The position numbers were made by a program, and so were the translations under genes. Below, piece by piece: positions 1 through 6,561 of a DNA stretch of 8,156 nt (positions within the stretch are counted from its first letter, which is position 1; every line of letters begins with the position of its first letter). Source of the stretch: Candidatus Blautia equi (lineage in GTDB: Bacteria > Bacillota > Clostridia > Lachnospirales > Lachnospiraceae); contig JAGHUU010000242.1 of assembly GCA_018064695.1 (NCBI GenBank), positions 1-8,156 on the forward strand, given 5' to 3'. Below the pieces are notes generated by a model. That model did not search any database and was not told the origin of the DNA. It saw only the letters and a program-made list of their open reading frames with translations.

Positions 1-1205
1 TCCCAGTTTCTGTTGATAGGTTTCTTTCGGATGGCTTCGAGTACAAGGAATACCAGGCGGCCGCCGTCGAGGGCCGGGATTGGGAGGAGGTTCATTACTC
101 CAAGGTTTGCTGAGAGCATAACAGCCATGTTCAGCATATTCATCCATACAATAAGGGCTCCCTCTTTCTTGCTGACTTCATAAGTCTCCCCAATTGCATC
201 CACAACGCCCACCGGGCCTGACATATCTTCCATTCCCACTTTTCCGGTGAACATCCCCTTCAGACTCTGCAGCGTAGTGCGGATCATATACTTCACTTCA
301 ATGGCTCCATACTTCACCACATTCCCAATACCATCCACCTTCTGGGTCCCAATATTATATCCAAAGCCGGATCTTGGCGTGCGGTACTCTCCCGGAACGA
401 CCGTAGCATAATACTCCAGTCCATTATGAACATAAGTAATATCCCTCGGCTCCTCCGTGAGCGGATGCTCCTGAATATACGCATCATACACTTCCGCCTC
501 AGCCACATCCACACCATCGATCTGTGTAATGACATCTCCCGGCTGCAGTCCTGCTTCCTCAAGCGCCATGCCCGGAATCAGGCTGGCGATCTCCATGGTA
601 TCCACACTGGTGCGGTTGAATCCCAGCAGATATCTCACAGTCACATCCGGCATGTAGGATATCTCCTGAATTTCTCCATCCCGCAGCACCTTCATGGAGA
701 TCTCATCCTCTGTCAGCGCATTGAGATAACTGTACACATAAAGATCCTTGCCAAGATCGATCTTATATCCCTGAAACTCCGTAATAATATCACCGGTGCG
801 AAGACCTGCCGCCTCAGCCGCAGAGCCTTCCTCCACGCTCATAACCTCCGCCGGGCAGTATCCCATAAATCCCACAATAATGGCAGAGAGCACAAACGCA
901 AGAAGAAAATTAAAGATCGGGCCCGCCGCCACTGTGGCGATTCTTCCCAGAATAGGAGCGGAATTAAAAGAACCTTTCAGTGTCTCCTCATCCGTATCCT
1001 CGCCCAGCATGGCACAGGATCCGCCCAGCGGTAAAGCCTTCCAGGAATACCTGGTCTCACCGATCTGCTTACTTAAGATCCTTGGTCCCATACCAAGAGA
1101 AAACTCAACTACTTTAATCCCGCTGAGCTTGGCAAACAGGAAATGCCCGAACTCATGGATCAGAACGATCGCGCTGAAAATGATAAGCGCAAGAATAATA
1201 CGCAA
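1..1205 (-). CDS. rseP: RseP/RasP family site-2 intramembrane zinc metalloprotease (C-terminus cut by window edge)
   Basis: Membrane-embedded protease that performs the second cut of regulated intramembrane proteolysis, for example on anti-sigma factors or leftover signal peptides; the substrate here cannot be told. Visible are 401 codons. The zinc-binding HEFGH motif lies at residues 17-21 in the first membrane segment, a second hydrophobic segment around GPIFNF is at about 88-114, and the conserved NLGVMNLLPIPALDGG stretch is at about 367-382, with Asp380 as the third zinc ligand. Two PDZ-like segments lie between, marked by GLRTGD (134-139) and GLQPGD (219-224). By comparison with family members only a final membrane segment of a few dozen residues is missing. 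The frame has an upstream stop at 1257-1259 and no ATG before HEFGH. TTG at 1203-1205 was chosen because it gives the usual family N-terminus (MRIILAL...) and follows AGGTGG. Sits 67 bases after dxr, a standard neighbour. Confidence 0.95.
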   Translation of the reverse strand, partial: MRIILALIIFSAIVLIHEFGHFLFAKLSGIKVVEFSLGMGPRILSKQIGETRYSWKALPLGGSCAMLGEDTDEETLKGSFNSAPILGRIATVAAGPIFNFLLAFVLSAIIVGFMGYCPAEVMSVEEGSAAEAAGLRTGDIITEFQGYKIDLGKDLYVYSYLNALTEDEISMKVLRDGEIQEISYMPDVTVRYLLGFNRTSVDTMEIASLIPGMALEEAGLQPGDVITQIDGVDVAEAEVYDAYIQEHPLTEEPRDITYVHNGLEYYATVVPGEYRTPRSGFGYNIGTQKVDGIGNVVKYGAIEVKYMIRTTLQSLKGMFTGKVGMEDMSGPVGVVDAIGETYEVSKKEGALIVWMNMLNMAVMLSANLGVMNLLPIPALDGGRLVFLVLEAIRKKPINRNW

Positions 1206-1209
1206 ACAA

Positions 1210-1215
1210 CCACCT
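1210..1215 (-). promoter_or_regulatory. Ribosome-binding site AGGTGG supporting the rseP TTG start
   Basis: AGGTGG (one mismatch to AGGAGG) lies 4 bases before TTG 1205-1203 on the minus strand. Alternative in-frame TTG codons at 1221-1223 and 1242-1244 have weaker upstream purine tracts and would add residues before the usual family N-terminus. The spacing is slightly short, so the start is likely but not certain. Confidence 0.55.
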
Positions 1216-1272
1216 GCTTTCAAAACATATATATCGATCAGCAAAGAACTCTTTCTTTACCCTAAAAGCCGA

Positions 1273-2424
1273 TTAAAGTCCGGAAACCTGACTCTCCACA
1301 AACTCATAAGTCTCCTGCTCTGTCTCAAGGATCAGATCCAGATCCGGATTCTCCTTCACCTTATGTGCCTCCATAGAAGCCTGGATGAGCGCATAGATAT
1401 CCAGGAATCCGATCTCCTGGCGAAGGAACTTGGCAACCGCGCGTTCGTTTGCCGCATTAAATACGGTAGGCATGGTTCCGCCAATGCGGGATGCCTGAAT
1501 GGCCATAGGAAGACCCAGGAAGGTATCCATATCCGGCTCCTCAAAAGTGATCTGCTTAAGAGCCGCAAAATCCAGTCTGTCTCCCGCTAAATATCTTCTG
1601 TGCGGATAGTAAAGCGCATACTGGATAGGAAGGCGCATATCCGGCGTGCCAAGCTGTGCCATAATGCCGCCGTCCACAAACTCGATCATGGAGTGGATCA
1701 CGCTCTGGGGCTGAACCACAACCTGGATCTGATCCAAATCCATGCCAAAGAGCCATTTTGCCTCCATAACCTCCAGACCTTTATTCACAAGCGTTGCGGA
1801 ATCCACAGTGATCTTCTGACCCATGACCCAGTTTGGATGCTTCAGTGTATCCGCAAGGGTCACCTTCTTGAGATCCTCTGTCTTTCTTCCGCGGAAAGGA
1901 CCGCCGGAAGCTGTGATAAGCAGCTTATGGATCTCCTTATGGTGTTCTCCGTTTAATGCCTGGAAGATAGCACTGTGCTCGCTGTCCACAGGAAGGATCT
2001 GTACACCCATCTCCTTAGCCAGCGGCATAATGATATGTCCGGCAGTAACCAGTGTCTCTTTATTGGCAAGGGCGATATCTTTGCCTGCTTTGATAGCCTC
2101 AATAGTAGGACGAATTCCGATCATACCCACAACTGCGGTAACCAGAATCTCAGTCTCTGGCATGGCAGCCACCTCAAGAAGGCCCTCCATACCGGTCACA
2201 ATGCGCACATCCAGATCTGCAACCTTATCGCGCAGTTCCTTAGCCGCCTCCTCTTTCATCACCGCAACAAGCTTTGGATGAAACTCTCTGATCTGCTCCT
2301 CCAGCTTTTGAATATTGCTGCCGGCGGTGATACCCAGTACTTCCAGATCCCCGTTGGCTCTCACTACATCTAATGTCTGTGTTCCTATGGATCCGGTGGA
2401 TCCAAGAATCGCGATCTTCTTCAT
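1273..2424 (-). CDS. dxr: 1-deoxy-D-xylulose 5-phosphate reductoisomerase (MEP pathway)
   Basis: Cytosolic enzyme that rearranges and reduces 1-deoxy-D-xylulose 5-phosphate to 2-C-methyl-D-erythritol 4-phosphate with NADPH, the committed step of the MEP route to IPP and DMAPP. The 383-residue product has the usual full length. The N-terminus carries the NADPH-binding GSTGSIG motif (8-14), followed by LANKETLVTAG (119-129). The metal ligands are visible as Asp147 and Glu149 in PVDSEH and Glu218 in NKGLE, matching E. coli Asp150, Glu152 and Glu231. The substrate-covering loop HPNWVMG (196-202) keeps its Trp199. The start ATG follows GAGG at 7 bases. The gene begins 13 bases after the cdsA stop, so the two are almost certainly cotranscribed; its product feeds isoprenoid units to the uppS product two genes upstream. 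No key residue is missing. Confidence 0.98.
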   Translation of the reverse strand: MKKIAILGSTGSIGTQTLDVVRANGDLEVLGITAGSNIQKLEEQIREFHPKLVAVMKEEAAKELRDKVADLDVRIVTGMEGLLEVAAMPETEILVTAVVGMIGIRPTIEAIKAGKDIALANKETLVTAGHIIMPLAKEMGVQILPVDSEHSAIFQALNGEHHKEIHKLLITASGGPFRGRKTEDLKKVTLADTLKHPNWVMGQKITVDSATLVNKGLEVMEAKWLFGMDLDQIQVVVQPQSVIHSMIEFVDGGIMAQLGTPDMRLPIQYALYYPHRRYLAGDRLDFAALKQITFEEPDMDTFLGLPMAIQASRIGGTMPTVFNAANERAVAKFLRQEIGFLDIYALIQASMEAHKVKENPDLDLILETEQETYEFVESQVSGL

Positions 2425-2437
2425 ATCTCTGCCTCAC

Positions 2438-3232
2438 TTAAATATGTAAAATCAGTTTTGCAAGAAAATAAATAACCGGTGCCGTAAAGATCACGCTGTC
2501 AAAACGGTCCAGAATACCGCCGTGTCCCGGAATCAGCTTGCCGTAGTCCTTGATCCCCTGGTTTCTCTTGATTGCAGAGGCTGCAAGGTCACCAACCATG
2601 GAGATCATGCCTCCCACTGCGCAGATAATAGCGTAACCCGCAATGTCACCTTTGGTAGCCCATGCATAAACAGCACCCAGTGCAGCCGCACCGAGCACAC
2701 CGCCTACGCCGCCTTCCACAGACTTCTTAGGACTTAATACCGGTGCCATCTTATGCTTTCCAAAGAGCTTACCAAAGCAATAGGCACAGGTATCGCAGCC
2801 CCAGGAGCACAGGAAAATGAGCCATACCAGGAACTTGCCGCCCTCCAGGTTTCTGGTGAGCATGATAAAGGAGAGCATCACTGCCACATAGAGAATGCCG
2901 AAATATGCCGGCATGATCTGGTTAGCAGTGTACTTAGGATAAGCAAATACATAGACGAACATGATAAGGATCAGTCCTCCAATGACAGCCATCATGCCGT
3001 AACGCTCAAAATCCACAAAAGCAGCCACATAGTAGAGAACTGCACTGAAATATCCCACGATCTCAAGGATCTCAAATTTGTCTTCCCGCACCTTCATCAC
3101 GCGGTAAAGCTCCTGCATACCGATGAGAGAAATGGCCAGCAGTGTGAAGAACAGCACATAGCCGCCGGTAAGGATGGTCACAAGTGCCAGGATCACCAGC
3201 AGAATTCCACTTAAAAGTCTTGTCCAGAACAT
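2438..3232 (-). CDS. cdsA: Phosphatidate cytidylyltransferase (CDP-diglyceride synthase)
   Basis: Integral membrane enzyme that joins CTP and phosphatidic acid into CDP-diacylglycerol, the branch-point precursor of phosphatidylglycerol and other phospholipids. The 264-residue protein is a chain of hydrophobic segments, starting at about residues 5-38. The full CDP-diglyceride synthase signature spans 219-245, with SAIKR, KD (228-229), PGHGG (235-239) and LDRFD (241-245). The conserved polar residues before it, Asp146 and the SPKKSVEGG stretch (167-175), are also present. The ATG shares one base with the uppS stop (TGATG), and an AGGAGG lies 7 bases upstream inside the end of uppS, so translation is probably coupled. 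The length is normal for Firmicutes and no defect is seen. Confidence 0.97.
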   Translation of the reverse strand: MFWTRLLSGILLVILALVTILTGGYVLFFTLLAISLIGMQELYRVMKVREDKFEILEIVGYFSAVLYYVAAFVDFERYGMMAVIGGLILIMFVYVFAYPKYTANQIMPAYFGILYVAVMLSFIMLTRNLEGGKFLVWLIFLCSWGCDTCAYCFGKLFGKHKMAPVLSPKKSVEGGVGGVLGAAALGAVYAWATKGDIAGYAIICAVGGMISMVGDLAASAIKRNQGIKDYGKLIPGHGGILDRFDSVIFTAPVIYFLAKLILHI

Positions 3233-3942
3233 CAGCCTTCCTCCTTTACCCCACCGTATCTGCGGTCTCTTCGGTTATACTGCTCAATGGCCTTGATAAG
3301 CTCCGCTTTATTAAAATCAGGCCATGCCACATCTGTAAAATAAAACTCTGTATAGGCCAGCTGCCAGAGCAGGTAGTTGGAAAGTCTCTGCTCACCGCTG
3401 GTTCTGATAAGGAAATCAGGATCCGGAATGCCTGCGGTATCCAGATAGCTCTCAATGGTATTTTCCTGAATATCCTCCGGAAGGAGTTTGCCCTCGGCAA
3501 CATCCTTGGCCATCTTCTTCATACCGCGGGTGATCTCATCGCGGCTGCCGTAGTTCAGGGCGATCTGGAAGTGCAGCTCGTTATAGTCCTTTGAGAAATC
3601 CTCCAGCTTAATGATAGCCTCCTGAATATCAGGATCAAAGGCGGTGATGTCTCCGATGATCTTTACACGCATCTTATTCTTCTCGGAAATCTTAATGCAT
3701 TTCTTAAGATATCCGCGGAACAGCTTCATAAGGCCCTCCACTTCCTCTCTGGAGCGCTTCCAGTTTTCGGTGGAGAAGGCGTATACGGTCAGATATTTGA
3801 CACCCAGCTCCTTCATATCATCACAGATGGTCTCTAAGTTTGCACAGCCCTTTACGTGGCCATAGCTTCTTGGCATTCCCTTTGCCTTTGCCCAGCGGCC
3901 GTTGCCGTCCAGAATAATGGCAATATGATTTGGTACATTCAT
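3232..3942 (-). CDS. uppS: Undecaprenyl diphosphate synthase (cis-prenyltransferase)
   Basis: Condenses farnesyl diphosphate with eight isopentenyl diphosphates in cis to give C55 undecaprenyl diphosphate, the lipid carrier for peptidoglycan and other wall polymers. The 236-residue product keeps the catalytic aspartate in ILDGNGRWAK (Asp12, equal to E. coli Asp26). It also keeps the C-terminal isopentenyl-diphosphate-binding block: LIRTSGEQRLSN (178-189) with Arg180 and Arg186, then Glu199 in AYTEF. These sit at a constant offset of 14 from E. coli Arg194, Arg200 and Glu213. The start ATG follows GGAGG by about 7 bases. It is the first gene after the terminator-like hairpin behind frr, and its stop overlaps the cdsA start by one base. 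A related cis-prenyltransferase of other chain length is formally possible, but the cdsA-dxr context and length favour UppS. Confidence 0.96.
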   Translation of the reverse strand: MNVPNHIAIILDGNGRWAKAKGMPRSYGHVKGCANLETICDDMKELGVKYLTVYAFSTENWKRSREEVEGLMKLFRGYLKKCIKISEKNKMRVKIIGDITAFDPDIQEAIIKLEDFSKDYNELHFQIALNYGSRDEITRGMKKMAKDVAEGKLLPEDIQENTIESYLDTAGIPDPDFLIRTSGEQRLSNYLLWQLAYTEFYFTDVAWPDFNKAELIKAIEQYNRRDRRYGGVKEEG

Positions 3943-3956
3943 TTCAATACCTCCGA

Positions 3957-3973
3957 CAGGGAAGGTTTCCCTG
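3957..3973 (-). promoter_or_regulatory. Small perfect hairpin abutting the uppS ribosome-binding site
   Basis: A 7-bp perfect inverted repeat, CAGGGAA/TTCCCTG with a 3-base loop, lies in the untranslated leader. It ends 2 bases before the GGAGG (3954-3950) that serves uppS. It lacks a T-run and so is not a terminator. It might protect the processed 5' end or limit ribosome access; that role is inference from position. Confidence 0.45.
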
Positions 3974-3996
3974 CTTCTCTGATTCTAAATATAGTG

Positions 3997-4025
3997 AAAA
4001 AGAGCCAGCAGAACGGGCTCTTTTT
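3997..4025 (-). terminator. Intrinsic terminator-like hairpin between frr and uppS
   Basis: A 10-bp perfect stem (AAAAAGAGCC at 3997-4006, GGCTCTTTTT at 4016-4025) encloses a 9-base loop. On the minus strand the stem ends in TTTTT followed by an AT-rich stretch, as expected for rho-independent termination after frr. The same structure reads as a terminator on the plus strand, where TTTTTCTTTATA follows. The G+C core is only about 5 bp, so it may leak. No good promoter is visible between it and uppS. Confidence 0.7.
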
Positions 4026-4074
4026 CTTTATACACAGTATCTTATTTTCCTAATATGAAAACAATGTCCGTTAA

Positions 4075-4629
4075 TTATACAGTCATGATCTCTTTGGATT
4101 TCTTCTCTACTGCTGCGTCGATATCCTTGATGTATTTGTCGGTAAGCTTCTGCACTTTATCCTCAAGACCCTTGATATCGTCCTCGGAGATATCCTCCTG
4201 TTTGGAGAGCTTTTTAAATGCATCGTTTGCATCACGTCTTACGTTGCGGACAGCAACCTTGGCAGCCTCTCCTTTTTTCTTAACGTCTTTTACAAGCTCT
4301 TTACGACGGTCCTCGGTAAGCTCCGGAAGAACGAGGCGGATCACTTTACCATCGGTGTTAGGGTTCAGGTTCAGGTCAGAGCTCATGATAGCTTTCTGGA
4401 TGTCCTTGATAAGACGGGACTCCCATGGCTGGATCTGAATGATACGTGCCTCAGGAACGGTAACGTTAGCCACCTGCTGAAGTGGTGTTGGGGATCCGTA
4501 GTAGTCAACGGTAAGCTTATCAAGAATGTGTGGGTTTGCTCTTCCGGCTCTGATGGTGCCTAATTCTTTCTCAAAACCGTCCAGGGTCTTTCCCATTTTC
4601 TCTTCGTATTTCTTTACTCTCTCATCCAT
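4075..4629 (-). CDS. frr: Ribosome recycling factor
   Basis: Cytosolic tRNA-shaped protein that, with EF-G, splits the post-termination ribosome so that subunits can be reused. At 184 residues it matches the family length. The conserved features are IRAGRANPHILD (26-37), VDYYGSPTPLQQ (41-52), the E-R-I-I-QIQPW segment (60-69) and the helix with VRNVRRDAND (127-136). Arg128 and Arg131 in that helix correspond to the E. coli ribosome-contacting Arg129 and Arg132. A clear AAGGAG precedes the ATG by 9 bases. The gene lies 44 bases behind pyrH, its near-universal partner, and is followed by a terminator-like hairpin, so it is probably the last gene of the lipoprotein-pyrH-frr transcript, at least in part. 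Nothing is unusual in the protein. Confidence 0.98.
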   Translation of the reverse strand: MDERVKKYEEKMGKTLDGFEKELGTIRAGRANPHILDKLTVDYYGSPTPLQQVANVTVPEARIIQIQPWESRLIKDIQKAIMSSDLNLNPNTDGKVIRLVLPELTEDRRKELVKDVKKKGEAAKVAVRNVRRDANDAFKKLSKQEDISEDDIKGLEDKVQKLTDKYIKDIDAAVEKKSKEIMTV

Positions 4630-4673
4630 GATCTGATTCTCCTTTTATACTTATTGCGTTCAGTGAACAATTA

Positions 4674-5372
4674 TCAGTCTACAGTAACTCTGGTGCCTTT
4701 GAACTGGCCGTGAACAGTATTGACGATGCTGTTCTCCTCCTCCAGTCCGAATACCAGCATAGGCATCTTCTGCTCCATGCACATGATGGAAGCGGTGAGA
4801 TCCATAGCAGCAAGCTTTTTATCTACGACCTCCTGAATGGATACGGTATCGTATTTCAGGGCTCTGCTGTTTACCTTAGGATCGCTGTCGTAAATACCAT
4901 CTACTGCTTTTGCAAGAAGGATGGCATCTGCCTCGATCTCCACTGCGCGAAGTACGGTAGCTGTATCTGTGGAGAAGTAAGGATGTCCGGTTCCGCCGGC
5001 AAAGAATACGATCTTTCCTGCTGCGAAAGCGGCTTCTGTCTCATCTTTAGAATAGAGCTTTGTAAACGCACCGCATGTGAATGGGGTAAATACCTCTGTC
5101 TTAAGGCCTACATAACGGCAGATATCAGAAACATAGATACAGTTCATGATAGTTGCCAGCATGCCGATCTGGTCTGCTTTATTTCTGTCAATGGTCTCGC
5201 TGGTTCTTCCTCTCCAGAAGTTTCCGCCGCCAATTACGATTCCTACCTGTAAGCCTTCCTCCACGATAGTTTTGATCTGGTCTGCTACTTTAAGGACGGT
5301 AGCCTCATCAAAACCTGTTTTCTTGGATCCGGCAAGTGCCTCTCCGCTGAGTTTTAATAATACTCTTTTCAT
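4674..5372 (-). CDS. pyrH: Uridylate (UMP) kinase
   Basis: Hexameric cytosolic kinase of the amino-acid-kinase fold that converts UMP and ATP to UDP, opening the way to UTP, CTP and UDP-sugars for the cell wall. The 232-residue product shows KLSGE (7-11), the glycine-rich VIGGGNFWRG (46-55), ADQIGMLAT (66-74), FAGGTGHPYFSTDTA (124-138) and the ATP-site AVDGIYDSDP (156-165), all in the family order. The start ATG follows AGGAGA by a normal distance. It begins 36 bases after the lipoprotein stop with no visible promoter or terminator between, so it probably depends on the promoter at 6475-6502. The tsf and rpsB genes that precede pyrH in many bacteria are not here; the lipoprotein gene occupies that place. 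Confidence 0.98.
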   Translation of the reverse strand: MKRVLLKLSGEALAGSKKTGFDEATVLKVADQIKTIVEEGLQVGIVIGGGNFWRGRTSETIDRNKADQIGMLATIMNCIYVSDICRYVGLKTEVFTPFTCGAFTKLYSKDETEAAFAAGKIVFFAGGTGHPYFSTDTATVLRAVEIEADAILLAKAVDGIYDSDPKVNSRALKYDTVSIQEVVDKKLAAMDLTASIMCMEQKMPMLVFGLEEENSIVNTVHGQFKGTRVTVD

Positions 5373-5408
5373 ATTGTTCTCCTGCGTATCTGGTTTTTTC
5401 TTTTTATT

Positions 5409-6359
5409 TTACCACACTCCGGCCACAATTTCATTACCGTTTTCATCAACTGTGGTGGAAACTGTGAAGCCATCGTAATAATGGTAACCGGTCTCGCCGG
5501 TCTCAGGCTCGTTTTCATAGGTGGTTCCGTTCGGCTCGCCGACAGCTGCGATGAGTGCGCTGAGCGGTCTGCCAATGCAGCCTGCTGCAGCTGCGACCAT
5601 TGGATTTTCCTCCTCTTCCTCCGGTACATCCGGGATAATGGAAGGCGCCTCAGGAGTTTCCGGTGCAGGATCCTCGATTGGGGTGTTCTCCTCAGGCTGC
5701 TGAGGCTGTTTATTATAATCCTCATCCTGGTAGCCGTAGTCATCATCGTCATAGAGAAGGCCAAGTCTTCTCTTAACCTCTTCCAGTGTGGATACCTCAG
5801 GGGTGTTTACACCGGTGATGTAGCGGGCATATGGGATGCCTGCCTGACCAACGCCATCCATGCAGAGGGTGATCTGTTTGATGGTATTCAGAGGCAGTTT
5901 ACGGAAGAAGCACTCGTTTCTGCCTTCCTCGGAATAGCCGATACGGATATCATAGAGTGCATCCTCATCGCCTTTTTCAAAGTAATAAACGGCCTGCTCG
6001 GTCTCTTTTAATACAAAGGAAGTTTCTACCAGCTCTTTGCCCCAGTCATCATCGTCGGTGTTCGGACGAATGTAGATGCGGTTCACTTCTCCGCCGGTTC
6101 TGTTGATGATGGTCAGCTTTTCAGCGGTTTCGCTCTTCTGACCGATCACGTTCTTCTCTTCCTCTTCTTTATCTTCTTTTTTGTTCGGGTCTGTTTTTTC
6201 CATCTCCACCAGGTTCTTTGGTTTCTGGGTTGGTTCCGCAGGGGCGATGGTTACAGTTACCTCCGGTACTTCCTCCACCGGCGGCTCTTCTTTTCCGCAG
6301 CCTGCAAAAAGGAGGCTGCATGACAACAGTCCCGCAAAGATCATCATTCTTTTCTTCAT
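5409..6359 (-). CDS. Secreted lipoprotein of unknown function, two putative small beta-rich domains joined by acidic linker
   Basis: Function not recognised. The 316-residue product starts with a lipoprotein signal peptide: MKKR, a hydrophobic stretch, then LFAGC with the acylated cysteine expected at 21, so it should be anchored outside the membrane. Residues 22-80 are a charged Pro/Glu/Lys tether. Residues about 80-168 (LTIINRTG, IYIRPN, DDDDWGKEL, YDIRI, ITLCMDG) resemble, from memory, a small beta domain of the 'xNxTGxxIxxIYI..WGxxLL..YDIRxxD' type seen in many bacterial exported proteins. A low-complexity linker rich in D, E, P and Q runs from about 203 to 253. A C-terminal module (about 254-316: IGRPLSALIAAVGEP, YYDGFTVSTTVDENGNE, ending VAGVW) has the look of short C-terminal modules in Lachnospiraceae lipoproteins. 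The ATG is preceded by GGAGG at a long 12-base spacing. It is first in a transcript with pyrH and frr. Confidence 0.85.
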   Translation of the reverse strand: MKKRMMIFAGLLSCSLLFAGCGKEEPPVEEVPEVTVTIAPAEPTQKPKNLVEMEKTDPNKKEDKEEEEKNVIGQKSETAEKLTIINRTGGEVNRIYIRPNTDDDDWGKELVETSFVLKETEQAVYYFEKGDEDALYDIRIGYSEEGRNECFFRKLPLNTIKQITLCMDGVGQAGIPYARYITGVNTPEVSTLEEVKRRLGLLYDDDDYGYQDEDYNKQPQQPEENTPIEDPAPETPEAPSIIPDVPEEEEENPMVAAAAGCIGRPLSALIAAVGEPNGTTYENEPETGETGYHYYDGFTVSTTVDENGNEIVAGVW

Positions 6360-6467
6360 ATTACTTTTTACCCTCCATTACAGGAAAATTATCTTTCCTT
6401 CCCCTATGATAAGTTCTGACCCTTTCAGAAGCTCATATAAAAAAATAATTTTCCCCTTTATACTCCT
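6360..6467 (-). promoter_or_regulatory. Structured 5' leader of the lipoprotein-pyrH-frr transcript
   Basis: If transcription starts about 7 bases past the -10 box (near 6468), the leader is roughly 108 nt. It contains a 10-bp perfect inverted repeat, GGAAAATTAT (6383-6392) with ATAATTTTCC (6445-6454), and nested inside it TATGA/TCATA (6405-6409 with 6433-6437) and TTCTGA/TCAGAA (6414-6419 with 6425-6430). U-rich and AG-rich flanks between them can add A-U and G-U pairs, giving a nearly continuous 72-nt hairpin. The structure ends a few bases before the GGAGG used by the lipoprotein gene. No known riboswitch class was recognised. Confidence 0.55.
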
Positions 6468-6474
6468 CGTAATC

Positions 6475-6502
6475 ATTATACAGAGTCTCTGCATCTTGTC
6501 AA
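6475..6502 (-). promoter_or_regulatory. Consensus sigma-A promoter
   Basis: On the minus strand TTGACA (6502-6497) and TATAAT (6480-6475) are both perfect matches to the vegetative consensus, separated by 16 bases. It points into the lipoprotein, pyrH and frr genes. This is the only strong promoter noticed in the window, so it is the likely main driver of pyrH-frr expression here. Confidence 0.88.
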
Positions 6503-6540
6503 CAAATGCCCCGGAAGTTCACACAAAATTTAGACTTTCG

Positions 6541-6561
6541 TTAAAGTTCCGGACACTTTAA
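6541..6561. repeat. AT-rich inverted repeat just after smpB
   Basis: A perfect 7-bp repeat TTAAAGT (6541-6547) and ACTTTAA (6555-6561) flanks a 7-base loop, starting 11 bases after the smpB stop. On the minus strand no T-run follows, and the stem is A/T rich, so it is a poor intrinsic terminator. It may be an mRNA 3'-end structure or chance. No better smpB terminator is visible, so some transcription may run on into the lipoprotein gene. Confidence 0.3.

Noticed and set aside
426..1034. Plus-strand open frame of 202 codons opposite rseP
   Set aside because: It lies wholly antisense to a well-conserved protease frame, has no recognisable motif, and its His/Arg-rich composition is what an antisense shadow of this codon usage gives.
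1242..1259. AAAGAA/TTCTTT inverted repeat between dxr and rseP
   Set aside because: Six A/T-rich pairs with no T-run; it does not amount to a terminator and may be chance.
796..1590. Plus-strand open frame of 264 codons across rseP, the gap and dxr
   Set aside because: It spans two real genes on the other strand, shows no family motifs, and has no ribosome-binding site that stood out.
4030..4072. Possible promoter TTGTTT-17-GATACT after frr
   Set aside because: Only 3 of 6 and 4 of 6 matches, and it lies upstream of the terminator-like hairpin, so it would not clearly serve uppS.
4658..4668. Short palindrome GTTCAGTGAAC between pyrH and frr
   Set aside because: Only 5 bp per arm with no T-run or repeat elsewhere noticed; too short to support an operator or terminator call.
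5481..6011. Plus-strand open frame of 176 codons with hydrophobic stretches opposite the lipoprotein gene
   Set aside because: The hydrophobic runs (Ile/Val/Leu) are the antisense of the Asp/Glu/Tyr-rich codons of the lipoprotein; the minus frame has a signal peptide, lipobox and ribosome-binding site.
6511..6552. CCGGAA and TTCCGG arms that could pair downstream of smpB
   Set aside because: A 6-bp stem with a 30-base loop and no T-run is weak, and it competes with the local AT-rich repeat.
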